Assembly (NCBI GenBank): GCA_012934845.2
Contig: WNNJ02001146.1
Span: forward strand, 1-64,000
Source: Pomphorhynchus laevis
Lineage: Eukaryota; Acanthocephala; Palaeacanthocephala; Echinorhynchida; Pomphorhynchidae
Direction: 5' to 3'
Length of the DNA: 64,000 nucleotides
Under the pieces are notes generated by a model, which had not been told where the DNA came from, searched no databases, and saw nothing but the letters and a program-made list of their open reading frames with translations. Position 1 is the stretch's first letter; every line of letters begins with the position of its first letter. This document shows positions 9,909 through 22,065 of this stretch, in pieces. A program made the translations under genes and the position numbers.

Positions 9909-12822
9909 GTACTGTACAGTGATGCTGATTGGATTAAAAAAGAATTATACGATGAAAATATGAAACCGAACAATTAAGAATAACGGCTCGTGTATGCAAT
10001 ATTCACAATAGTAAAAAGACAGCTTACGTTTTACTGTCCAGTGAACATTTCGTATAAGAACAGAATAAAACAATCGGTGTGTGGTGGATTCGAATAGCGA
10101 ATATTAGTTACCGCCCACACCAAATATAGAACACATTAATTGTGTAATTTGGTATATAAGCCAAATATAAACCAGCATTTCGGCGACAAGGAATCAGCAG
10201 AAGCAGTTAAAGGACCGAAACACGAAATGTAGAAGGGGGCTCATTGCTGATGAGGTCCATCCACGCTGATTGTAGTGTACAGTTATGCTGATAGGATTTA
10301 AAGAATTATACGATGAAAATATGAAACCGACCAATTAAGAATAACGGCTCGTGTATGCAATATTCACAATAGTAAAAAGACAGCTTACGGTTTACTGTCA
10401 AGTGAACATTTCGTATGAGAACGGAATAAAACAATCGGTGTGTGGTATATTCGAATTGCGAATATTATTTATCGCACACACCAAATAGAGAACACAATTT
10501 GTGTAATTTGGTATAAATTCCATATAAACCAGCATTTCGGCGACAAGGAGTGCAGCAGAAACAGTAAAAGAACCGAAACACGAAATGTAGGCGGGGGCTC
10601 GATCCTGATGAGGTCCACCCACGCTGATTGAGTGTACAGTGATGCTGATAGGATTAAAAGAATTATACGATGAAAATATGAAACCGACCAATTAAGAATA
10701 ACGGCTCGTGTATGCAATATTCACAATAGTAAAAAGACAGCTTACGGTTTACTGTCAAGTGAACATTTCGTATGAGAACGGAATAAAAAAATCGCGGTGT
10801 GGTGGATTCGAATTGCGAATATTATTTATCGCACACACCAAATAGAGTACACAATTTGTGTAATTTGGTATAAATTCCATATAAACCAGCATTTCGGCGA
10901 CAAGGAGTGCACCAGAAACTGTAAAAGGACCGAAACACGAAATGTAGGCGGGGGCTCACTGCTGATGAGGTCCACCCACGCTGATTGAGTGTACAGTGAT
11001 GCTGATAGGATTAAAAGAATTATACGATGAAAATATGAAACCGACTAATTAAGAATAACGGCTCGTGTATGCAATATTCACAATAGTAAAAAGACAGCTT
11101 ACGGTTTACTGTCCAGTGAACATTTCGTATAAGAACGGAATAAAAAAAATCGGTGTGTGGTGGATTCGAATTGCGAATATTAGTTACCGCCCACACCAAA
11201 TATAGAACACATTAATTGTGTAATTTGGTATATAAGCCAAATATAAAGCAGCATTTCGGCGACAAGGAGTGCAGCAGAAGCAGTTAAAGGACCGAAACAC
11301 GAAATGTAGGCGTGGGCTCACGGCTGATGAGGTCCACCCACGCTGATTGTACTGTACAGTGATGCTGATAGGATTAAAAGAATTATACGATGAAAATATG
11401 AAACCGACCAATTAAGAATAACGGCTCGTGTATGCAATATTCACAATAGTAAAAAGACAGCTTACCGTTTACTGTCAAGTGAACATTTCGTATGAGAACG
11501 GAATAAAACAATCGGTGGGTGGTGGATTCGAATTGCGAATATTATTTATCGCACACACCAAATAGAGAACACAATTTGTGTAATTTGGTATAAATTCCAT
11601 ATAAACCAGCATTTCGGCGACAAGGAGTGCAGCAGAAACAGTAAAAGAACCGAAACACGAAATGTAGGCGGGGGCTCGATCCTGATGAGGTCCACCCACG
11701 CTGATTGAGTGTACAGTGATGCTGATAGGATTAAAAGAATTATACGATGAAAATATGAAACCGACCAATTAAGAATAACGGCTCGTGTATGCAATATTCA
11801 CAATAGTAAAAAGACAGCTTACGGTTTACTGTCAAGTGAACATTTCGTATGAGAACGGAATAAAAAAATCGGTGTGTGGTGGATTCGAATAGCGAATATT
11901 AGTTACCGCCCACACCAAATATAGAACACATTAATTGTGTAATTTGGTATATAAGCCAAATATAAACCAGCATTTCGGCGACAAGGAATCAGCAGAAGCA
12001 GTTAAAGGACCGAAACACGAAATGTAGGCGTGGGCTCACTGCTGATGAGGTCCACCCACGCTGATTGTACTGTACAGTGATGCTGATAGGATTAAAAGAA
12101 TTATACGATGAAAATATGAAACCGACTAATTAAGAATAACGGCTCGTGTATGCAATATTCACAATAGTAAAAAGACAGCTTACGGTTTACTGTCAAGTGA
12201 ACATTTCGTATAATACTGAAATTAAAAATCGGTGTGTGATTGATTCGAATTGCGAATATTACTTATCGCACACACCAAATAGAGAACACAATTTGTGTAA
12301 TTTGGTATAAATTCCATATAATACCAGCATTTCGGCGACAAGGAGTGCAGCAGAAACAGTAAAAGGACCGAAACACGAAATGTAGGCGGGGGCTCACTGC
12401 TGATGAGGTCCACCCACGCTGATTGAGTGTACAGTGATGCTGATAGGATTAAAAGAATTATACGATGAAAATATGAAACCGACCAATTAAGAATAACGGC
12501 TCGTGTATGCAATATTCACAATAGTAAAAAGACAGCTTACTGTTTACTGTCCAGTGAAAATTTCGTTTATGAACGGAATAAAACAATCGGTGTTTGGTGG
12601 ATTCGAATTGCGAATATTATTTATCGCACACACCAAATAGAGAACACAATTTGTGTAATTTGGTATAAATTCCATATAAACCAGCATTCCGGCGACAAGG
12701 AGTGGAGCAGAAACAGAAACAGGACTGAAACACGAAATGTAGGCGTGGGCTCACTATTGATTAGGTCTACCCATGCTGATTGTGTTGTACAGTGATGTTT
12801 ATAGGATTTAAAGAACTACACT
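9909..12822 (+). repeat. Tandem array, about 8 units of 358 bp (retrozyme-like satellite)
   Basis: The word CTGATGA recurs at 10247, 10605, 10962, 11324, 11682, 12042 and 12400, with a decayed eighth near 12757, giving a period of 357-362. Units begin near TACAGTGATGCTGATAGG. Two subtypes differ around CAAATATAGAACACATTA versus CAAATAGAGAACACAATTTG, in order A B B A B A B B. Each unit has a long stem (GGTGTGTG paired with CACACACC about 35 bases on) and a structured tail. Frames of 60-97 codons repeating within the array come from the repeat and are not genes. Confidence 0.92.
12365..12427 (+). ncRNA. Hammerhead-like tail of array unit (one of eight)
   Basis: Order: GGACC-GAAA-CA-loop CGAAA-UGU-A, then about 15 bases, CTGATGA-GGTCC. 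GGACC/GGTCC pair as stem II with the conserved G-C next to the core, ACA/UGU as a minimal stem III, and GUA as a permitted cleavage triplet: a type II (permuted) hammerhead layout. Stem I is poor. A second helix, GCGTGGG with CCCACGC in several units, would make a pseudoknot or a competing fold. Other units have the same parts just before and after the CTGATGA positions listed for the array. Confidence 0.5.
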
Positions 12823-12964
12823 AGTTTGCATACAAATGTTTAGGATTAAAGAAGATAGCAGTAGAACATCCTTACGTTCCACAAATTAATGAATGATCCG
12901 GAAATCTATTTCAGACTGAGAAAATCTATTACAGGTAAGGAGTCTACAGCATGTTATTTACAAC

Positions 12965-15900
12965 AACAATAATAATTTATTTAAAGTGGCAAATGCGTGC
13001 CAACTGCACGCTTATAAGTCCATAACTAAAAAACAGCAAAAGTCATACAGATAAATTTATTAATTTGTTTAAATGGGATCTGAATTTGCGTTTGAAACGC
13101 GACATTGTGGTTGATTAGCGTATATGCATGGGCAGATGATTCCATTAGAGAGGAGCAGTCATAAGGACGGAGTGGAAGTCAAAAGAGGTAGAGTAGTTTG
13201 GGACATGTAAAATAAGGAAATTACGGGAACGCAAAGAACAGTGAACAGGACGAGAATTGTCGAGAAAAAGAAGGTTGATAAATGAAGGGGTAGGAAAATT
13301 ACAAGGCGGAAAGCAATGAGAAGAAGACGAATTTGAACACGAGAATAAATAATAAGCAAATAGAGAGAAGTGAGATTTAAAATAATTTTAAAATAATTTA
13401 AAAAGGGGAATCGAGATAAACAAGATAGTGGGATGTATCATCAAAACGACGAAGACCGTGGATAATTCGGACGACTGCGTTTACGATGCGTTGTAGTGGA
13501 AGAAGAGTTAAAAAAAGGATTTATTTTAACGTGGCAAATGCGTGCCAGCGCACGCTTACATGACCACAACAAAACAAAAATGTGAATCAGGTGTCGAGAA
13601 GGTGTGAACAGAGGAGATGTTTAAATGTGATAAAGGAGGGGGCGCGGCGGACGTCGAGAGGGATTTGATTCCAGGCGATTGAGCGGCGACCATGAAGGAT
13701 CGGAGACCGTAGTTGTTGGAGTAATTAGGAACGTGGAGTAAGAGGGTATGACAGGAACGAAGCGATAGCGAGTTGGGGCGAGTATCGTCTAAGAAAGGAA
13801 GGTTGATGAACGATGGGGAGCCGACAGCGATGAGACGAAAGGTAACGAGAAGAAGGCGGAGTTTGATGCAGATGTGGATGGTGGGCCAGGAGAGTTGGGC
13901 AAAATATGTGGATGTGTGGTCGAAGCGACGGAGACGAAAGAGCACTCGAACGGCGGTGTTTATTATTCGTTGTAGGGGTAGGATGATGGATTTTAGAGAA
14001 TTGGCGAAAAGGCTAAGGCAGTAATCGATTTTAGGGAAAAGAAGCGATGAAATAAGAGACTTCTAAGAACGGAAGTCGATGAGGGGCGGATACGGCGGAT
14101 GTCACGGAGAATTAAGTTAGATGAGCGGACCTTGTCACGGACGAAGGGTTTAAGGGAAAGGTGATCATCGAAATGGAAGCCTAAGAAAGTGAGATTGTGG
14201 ACTATGGGGATGATCGATGAGGCAAAATATACAGTGGGAGGAGATATGTTTGGTTTACGGGAGAGGATCCACATTATTTTGGACTTTTCGTGGTTTAGAA
14301 CGAGATGGAGATTGGAGAGACGTTTGTAGATAGAAGTAAGACAGTTGGAGGCAGAAATGGCGATGTCGTGTATGCGATGTGCGGGTGCATGAGCATAGAT
14401 TAGAATGTCATCGGCGTATTGCATGACGTTAAATGAGTGAGGTTTGATAAATAGAGAGAGATCGCCAAGCAAAAGAGAGAAAAGCAGGGGACCTAGGACT
14501 GAACCTTGTGGAACCCCGCAAAAAATAGGGATGGGAGGGGAGGATGATGAATTAGAACAGACGCGAAAAAAAACGATCGGATAGATATGAGGCAAACCAT
14601 GCTACGGAGGAGGAAGAAAAGCCGTAATCATAACGAAGGCGAGAAAGGAGGACGGAGTGGTCGACAATGTCGAATGCGGAGGAGAGGTCGAGGGAGATGA
14701 GAACACTATATAGAGCCTTGTCTCGAGAAATGGAGTAAGTCGTTGTAAACTTTTATGCATGCGATTTCTGTCGAGTGATTAGAGCAGAAAGCGGATTGGA
14801 AAGGAGGGTACAGATTGGATGAGGAGAGATAAGCGTTGATTTGTATTAAGATGAGGCGTTCTAAGAGCTTTGAAAATGTAGGGACTATTGAAATGGGGCG
14901 ATAGCTAGAAAGAAGGGAGGGGTCGAGCGATTGTTTCTTAAGGAGGGGACGAACGATTGCGGATTTCCAGTGTGAAGGGAAGATACGACTGCGGATGGAC
15001 GAGTTAAACAAGGTTGTGAGAAATGGGGATATCGATGAGCATATAGATTTTAATATGTGGGTAGGCAGGGGATCTGCAGGTGGGGTTTTTTTGGGCAAGG
15101 ACATGAGGACAGATGATACTTCTGTAGGTGATACAGGGAGAAGATGAAATAGTTCCGGAAGGATGAGATTAGACTGGGCAGAGTGGGATAGGATGGAGAC
15201 CGGGGTGTGAGAGAGCAACGTGGATACTTTAGTCTGGAGAAATGACGAATAATCATTAGCATTGATGTTGCAAGGCGTAGAGGAACGAGCCAGGATTGAG
15301 TTAAAAGTATGCCAGCGAGTCTTAGAGTTGAATGAAGTGATGATTTTATGCTGCCAGAAGGAGTTGCATTTGGTACGTAGTAGGTTGAGATGAGACCGGC
15401 GAAGAGCAAGATAGGAATCACGGAAAGACGGAGTGATCGAGCGGAAATCGCGTCTGAGAGAGCGGTGATAGACTCGAAAAGCATGGCGGAGTCGACGCTT
15501 TGAGAGTAGGCATTGGATGTCAAACCATGGGGCACGGTGCAAGCGACGGTGTGGGTGAGATTTGAAGGGCAAGAGAATATCGAGAGTGGATGTGAGTTCA
15601 GAGTCGAAAAGAAAGGCGAGATCGTGAGGAGATGAATATGTTATTGTGGGTAATGATAGAGACGACTTGAGTAAGGCAGAGCGGAGAAGGGAGAGGTCAA
15701 GATTTCTCCAAGGGCGACGTAGGATTGTAGGTGTGTGAGGAGGGGTGTGGTTGCGAGCGAGATCAAGGGTGATAAGAAAGTGATCGGATAGACCAGGATC
15801 AGAGATGGACAGTGAGGTGTGGGCAGCAAAATGATCGGGGACAGCGATGATGTCGAGTGCCCCGCCAAGTATATGTGTGGGGGCAGTGGAGATTAGTTTG

Positions 15901-17955
15901 TAATTGTAGTTGGATAGAATGTTGATGAAGCGGATGGAATCTGTGGAAGAGGGGCGGTCTAGGCGGATATTGAAGTCGCCTAGAACGAGTGAAGGGATTG
16001 AGGACAAAGAACAATGAGAAAGGAGGTCAGCGAGTTCTGTAAGAAATAAGGCTGTAGGAGCTGATGAACCAGGTTGATTTAGGTGAGTTGAAAAATAGAC
16101 TAAGACAGTAATCAAGTCTTGAGAACGTGAGAGAAGATATGAAAGTCATACAAGGGAAGTCGATCAATCTAAGAATTTGGCGGAGGTTGCGGAGAATCAA
16201 GGTAGATGAGCGTACTTTATCTCTAACGAAAGGTTTAAGTGAAAGTTGGTTGTCGAAATGAAAGCCTAGGAAAACGAGATTATCAACGATAGGAAGAATT
16301 GAGAATTTAATAATACGAAGAGAGGTTCTATGTCGAGCCGTCGAGGGAGGATCCACACTATTTTGGATTTATTATGATTTAGAGTAAGACGAAGAGAAGA
16401 TGATTGGAAATTGAGACAAGACTGTTGGAAACAGAAAACACTAAGATCATGAATACGATAAGCAGGTGCGTGAGCATAGATGAGAATGCCATCAGCTTAT
16501 TGCATAACATGCAATTTAAATGTATGGGAAATAGAAGACAAATCACCGAGAAGAAGATATAAAAGCAAAAGGCCTATACGGAGCCTTGTTGAATACCGGA
16601 CGGTATGAAAAAATGATGGGAAAGAAAAGAGTTAGAACATACGCGAAAAGTACGGTTTGATAAATATGGAAAAAAATTAAGCTACAGTGTGTAAAGATAA
16701 GCCGTAATCATGACGAAGACGATGGAGAACAATCGAGTGATCGACGATGTCAAAAGCAGATGGGAGTTCAAGAGAAACTATGACACTACATAATTTTTGA
16801 TCGCGCGATATGAGTAAGTCGTTATAAAATTTAAGACAGACAATTTCAGTAGAGTGATTAAAGCGAAAAGCTTCTTGGGAGGGAGAAAATAAGTTGGAGG
16901 AAAAGATATATGTATTAACTTGCTTGAGAACGAGACACTCAAGGAGTTTAGAGAGGGTTGGAAGAAGTAAGATAGGACGGTACGAAGATGGTAGTGAGGG
17001 GTCGAGAGATTGCTTTTTAAGGAGAAGACGAACATTGGCGCATTTCCAGTTGGAAGAAATGTGCAGCTACGGATAGACAAGTTGAACAATATGGTCAGGA
17101 AGGGTGATATATGAGCAGATATTTTTAAGCAAGTGAGTGGGAATTGGGTCAGAAGGAGATGTTTTATTAGGTAATGACAGAGAACCGAAGAAACTTCATC
17201 AGACGAAACGGAAAGAAGGTGTAATAGCTCTGGGGGGAAGTATTCAAAGAGAAGAGTGGATATAAGGGGCACATGGTAGAAGAGAAAGTAAATTAGACAG
17301 CTTAGATTGTATATAATAAGAAAATTCATCAGGATATATGTTGTAAGGGTTAGATGACCGTGAAAGAATAAAGTTTAAGTTTTTTCAATGAGATTTAGAG
17401 TTGGAAGAGGACTTGAGTTGATTTCGTCAAAAGACAGTACGTTTAGTTCGCATCAAAATGAGATGGGAACGGCGGAGAGAAAGATAGAAAGCACGGAGAT
17501 TTGGAGTGAGTATGTATATAGAACGTTTAAGAAAACGATTAAACAAATGAAAAGAGTGACGAAGTCGACGCTTAGAAAGACAACAGTCGGAATCGAACAA
17601 GGGAGCATGGCGCAAGCGATGAAAACGTCGGAGTCGAATAGGCAGAAAGCGATTTAGGATCGAAGTAGGTTCAGAATCAAACAGAACGCAGATATCATCG
17701 GGAGAAAGACAGATAATAAGGATATCGAGAAGTTTCCAAGGTCGACTTAAAGTAGCTAATGTTCTAAACGGAGAAGGAGAATGGGGATAAGGACGAGTAA
17801 GAGTAAGAGTGACAAGGAAATGATCAAACAAACCAGGATCACTAATTGATAAGGAGGTATAGTCATTGAAGCAGTTGTGATCAGCAATGATGCCAACAGC
17901 ACCACTGAGAATATGAGTGGGGATTGTTGAAAGTAACTTATTATTATGAAATTAA
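12965..17955 (-). mobile_element. L2-B LINE, split by an L2-A insertion
   Basis: L2-clade LINE on the minus strand in two parts, 12965-13513 (3' end, C-terminal domain) and about 16083-17955 (endonuclease end and reverse transcriptase), separated by L2-A. The 5' part encodes THILSGA and LFDHFLVTL endonuclease text; the 3' part begins (on the minus strand) with the LQRIVNAVVR stretch typical of the L2 tail. Many stops and frameshifts. The 3' end has the GCGTGC/GCACGC hairpin shared with L2-A. 12823-12964 is unassigned. Confidence 0.7.
13514..16082 (-). mobile_element. L2-A LINE inside L2-B (5' truncated)
   Basis: Open stretches at 14706-16115, 13993-14595 and 13556-13945 encode, in order, the end of an AP endonuclease (LGDFNIRLDRP, SDHFLI), the reverse transcriptase (DPSLLSSYRPISIVP, GVPQGSVLGPLLFSLLLGDL, MQYADDILIYAHAP) and the L2 tail (RLRRFDHTSTYFAQLSW). 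The RT is split by about two frameshifts and a gap. The first frame opens in L2-B sequence, so its Met is not the real start. It ends at the element's 3' terminus (complement of GTCACGTTAAAATAAATC). Confidence 0.85.
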
Positions 17956-18297
17956 AGTAATTTCATATGCAATAAGCTTTATTATGATATACTAATGAAA
18001 GAGGTTAATTCTAATGATTTAAATGTAAATCCAACATATGAACGTAGTGAGTTGAGTTTTGAAACAATTATTACAAGTCATTGTTCTATAATGGATAAAA
18101 AGAATATAAAGGTTGAATCAGATAATAAAATTATACCTATATTATATTGGAATCCAAAATTACATAAAAATCCAATAAAACCTAGGTTCATATGTAGTGC
18201 GTTTAAATGTACATTAAAACCACTTTCTGTCTATATGAATAAAATACTTAAAATAATTAAAGCACACTTTGAAAAATATTGCAAGGTAATCGAAATC

Positions 18298-19196
18298 TTG
18301 GACCCATATCAGCTCCATCAATTCCAAAAAGCATAAGTGCCGGTCAAAGTAAGGAAGTTCTTATTTCCAAATCTACTAAGAATGTTGAAAATTCCAGTCA
18401 TAGTGATGGAAGCTATTCTAACTCTATATATCCCTCTTCAAGTCTTGCAAATAATCCAATGAATATAGATTTAACTGTAGAGGGTGAGACTGTTGCCATG
18501 GATGTTCCAGTGCATTTACCTGATGTTACTAATGATGAAAATACATATTGTCAGGTTTTGAATCATGGTAATATGTCTGATAATGGGACTGTCAAAAAGA
18601 AGGAACAAGCGTCAACGATAAGTCAACATACACTATCCGCAGTGTCACGTGACAGTCTCGAATTGCAAATTGGTAATAATAGGAAACACACCGCTGATCG
18701 ATGTAGATCTGTTATTCTGGCCAATGTAAGAGAATCTTTATTTGAGAACGCACAAGTACGTCTTAACGAGGACGTCCAGAGTGTGAGATTTATATTGACG
18801 CAGGTACTTGGTTCTTGCAATGTGGATATTGTCAAACGTGTTAAACTCGTTGCATTATTTCGACTGGGTAAGCGTGATACACTTAGTAATAGGCCGCGTT
18901 TACTCAAGGCCGTATTTAGAGAGCAGTCACATGCTGAGTTAATTCTTCGGAATTCATATCGTTTAAAAGGATCCCACGTTAGTCTCTTAAAAGATCTTGA
19001 CGCTCTTCAAAGGGAGAAATTGTCTCAAGCTAAGAAAGAACTTGCATCTCGTGTTGCACTTGGTGAGAGAAATCTATGTGTGCAAAATTTTCAAGTAGTG
19101 AGGCGACGCATTCGAATCAGTTGGTCCCCATTAGATGTATCACCTCTCATGAATGTGGAGGGTTTTGGCAAGGTCTTACAGCATATAAGTGCCTAG
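18298..19196 (+). CDS. CR1-group LINE ORF1 (5' truncated)
   Basis: About 300 codons. The first half is Ser/Asn-rich and unstructured; the second half (RSVILANVRES..., VKLVALFRLGKRD, NRPRLLKAVF, LRNSYRLKGS) resembles the RNA-binding ORF1 domain seen in CR1-group LINEs, expected to coat the LINE RNA. The true start is missing, since the first open codons are PLE-A sequence. Its end overlaps the beginning of the ORF2 frame. Confidence 0.6.
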
Positions 19197-19219
19197 CTGA
19201 TTTGGGATCTGAAGTGGGT

Positions 19220-22065
19220 CAGATTGCTAGAGATGATATTATTACTCGCACTGGTGTGAATAAAAGTCATAGTATATTTTATTGTAATGTTCGGAGCTTG
19301 TTACAGAAAGTCGATGAGCTAAAGTTTAGGATCGAGTCTGTTAATCCAATTATAGTTGGTATTACAGAATCTTGGCTTAATTGTGATGTATCCGATGCTG
19401 AGGTATCCATCCCAGGCTATTCTTTGTTCCGTAGTGATCGGATAGGGGGTAGGGGTGGTGGCGTAGCTCTCTTTATTAGAGACGCAGTTAAGGTGCGCGT
19501 TTTGAGTAAGTCGTCTATTGATAGAGTTGAGAGTTTGTGGTGTCAGGTGAAGTTTGATAACAGCTCACCCATCATACTGGGTCTTGTGTATCGTGCTCCT
19601 AAGGCAATATCTAAGAAACTCATTGAAGATATAGAGTTGTATACGCGAGGAGATTGTGATACTGTGATAATTGGGGATCTGAATATGCCAGATGTTGAAT
19701 GGACTTCGAATACGGTTCTTCCTACTTGTGATAGTGAATCTTGTGACCTTATGGAGTGTTTTGCTTATTGTGGCCTTGCTCAATTTGTTGATGTACATAC
19801 TCGCTTTTCAAGTTGTAGTTCTTCCCTTCTTGATCTTTGCCTATCGACAAACAGTCAATTAATCAGTAATCCAATATGATTCTTCTGTTGGTTTGTCTGA
19901 TCACTGTGTTGTTAAAGTTTTGCTAAATATACAAATGAGGGTGTTTCATCATGCTCGGTACAAACGTCAGATTAATGTTTTTCGGGCGAACTATGATGTT
20001 ATTACATCAAAGCTGCATAGAGTAAGTTGGCCTGATCCGGCTGTTGTCAGAGTTGACGAGGCCTGGGATCATTTTCGCGTGACGCTTTATTCTCTAATGG
20101 TAAAATTCTCACCTTTGAAGTTTAAGACTAGTCGGAAAAGCGCTCGTTGGTTTGATACTGAGCTGGCTACTGCGATTAAGGCTCGTGACTTCAGTTTCAA
20201 ATGCTTTAAGGGTGGGTTTTGTGAATATGGTGTTTATAAGCAGGCTAGAAATTTCTTCAATTCTTTAAAGCGACATAAGCGCTATTTATTTGAAAATGGT
20301 CTAGCTCATAGTTGTAGACATGATCCCAAAGCTCTCTTTTTATATGCGAATAGTAGTAGGAACGCCAATAAAACAATTGGCCAATATTTTGATAGCGTTA
20401 TTGAAGACGACCTTGCTGAGATGTTCTCAAGGCATTTTTACTTGTACAAAGAGACTACAAACGAGTATTCTGAACCTATCCAGAACAGTGAGACGATAAG
20501 AGGTGCTAGTGTTTCATATCCTAGTTTAGACATAGCTAATTTGATAACTCCTGAGAAAGTTTTAGCTGAACTGCATCGTCTTAAAGAGACAAACTCCAAA
20601 GGTGCTGATTTGTTACCTTCGATATATCTTCGTCGAATAGCAGACTCAATATATACACCACTTTGTAACATATTTCGACAATCTATTATTGATACGAATC
20701 TGCCAAAAGAGTGGAAACAATCGATCATTCACCCCATCTTCAAAAAGGGTGATAGATCTTCAGTAGACAATTATAGACCAGTAAGTATTACTTGCTTATG
20801 TTGTAGAATGTTAGAGCGAATTATACATGGTTATATGGTCAAGTTTTATAGTGAGAATAATGTAATAGCTTCTGAGCAACATGGTTTCCGTAAGGGTTAT
20901 TCGACAGTTACTAATCTACTCGCTGCCCATCTTGATTGGTCAGCTAATAAAGCCGTATCAATTGCTACTGACATCATATTCTTCGATTTCTCTAAGGCAT
21001 TTGACAGAGTAGACCATAGACTCCTCCTAAATAAACTAGAGAAAAGTGGCATTCCATTTTTGCTTGTTAGATGGATTGAATCGTTTTTAAGCAATCGTAG
21101 TTATTGTGTGCATGTGGATAATTTTTACTCTTCTTCGCGGCCATGTAATATAGGGGTGCCTCAAGGTTCAGTATTGGGTCCATTGTTATTTAGTGTCTAC
21201 ATCAACGATATCCCGGAATTTATTGATTCTCGGATGCTTTTATATGCAGACGATTTGAAAATCTGGCGGGCAATTCGTTCACCCAATGATATAGTCAAAC
21301 TGCAACGGGATATCGATGAAGTCGAAAATTGGGCTCTGCTCAATAGGTTGATTGTAAATATATCAAAATGCAAACATTTACGTGTTCGTGGCGGAAATGC
21401 TCAATCTTTAGTTAATTATAGCTTTCAAAGCAGTGATATAGAACGAGTGAACAAATATAAGGACTTGGGAGTGTGGATAAACTGATTTGAGTACCGTCAC
21501 ACATACTGAACATGCTTGTTCAAATGCGTTGGGGATAACCGGTCAACTTCGACGCACTTTCATTGCACTCAATCAATTTGCCCTACGTCCGCTAATCATT
21601 GCTCATGTGTTCAGTCGTCTTCTATATGCTGCGCCGTGTGTGTATCCCCAAAATTCAAAAGAACATATTAGTTCAGAGAGGGTACTTCATAGAGCTACCA
21701 AGCTAGCACCGCAACTGAAATTTTTGTCGTACCCTGATCGATTAAAAGCACTTAGACTTGAGACTGTCACGTGGACCCGCCGGTACATCGATATGAGTAT
21801 GGTCTGGCAAATTCTTAATGATTTGGATCATCCACTTCGAGATTGTCTTCATTTGCGCTCATCCAATATCCTCCGAGGCCATGGTTTAACCCTGCGACGT
21901 GAAAGGATAAGAAAATCACGAGCTGTCCAATTTGATCGGCGAGTTGTATCTCTGTGGAATAGGCTTGGAGAGTCAACAGTGTGCAGTAGCAATATCAACG
22001 AATTCAAAAAGAAATTACGGATGGAGGATGCCATGGGGAAAGCTGCTTTTCCGTATTTGTGATAC
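19220..22065 (+). pseudogene. CR1-group LINE ORF2: endonuclease and reverse transcriptase
   Basis: In order: endonuclease (YCNVRSLLQK, GITESWL, GGVALFIRD, GDLNMPDVEW, LSDHCVVK) and RT (YRPVSITCLCCRMLERII, HGFRKGYST, FFDFSKAFDRVDH, GVPQGSVLGPLLFSVYIND, LLYADDLKIW), then a C-terminal tail ending near 22062. Two frameshifts, near 19872-19892 and 21480-21487, split it into three frames; otherwise the motifs are intact. It would nick target DNA and copy its own RNA there. Confidence 0.85.

Noticed and set aside
10247-10370. Type I hammerhead using the next downstream GAAA in the array unit
   Set aside because: The downstream GAAAC (in ATATGAAACCGACC) gives no stem II with GGTCC next to CTGATGA; the upstream GGACC-GAAAC does.
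10398-12512. Repeated frames of 63-97 codons on both strands of the array
   Set aside because: They recur because the DNA unit recurs, differ between units by frameshifts, and overlap on both strands; no codon-level constraint is visible.
9909-12822. CRISPR-like array
   Set aside because: Units are about 358 bp of continuous homology without unique spacers, in a eukaryotic genome.
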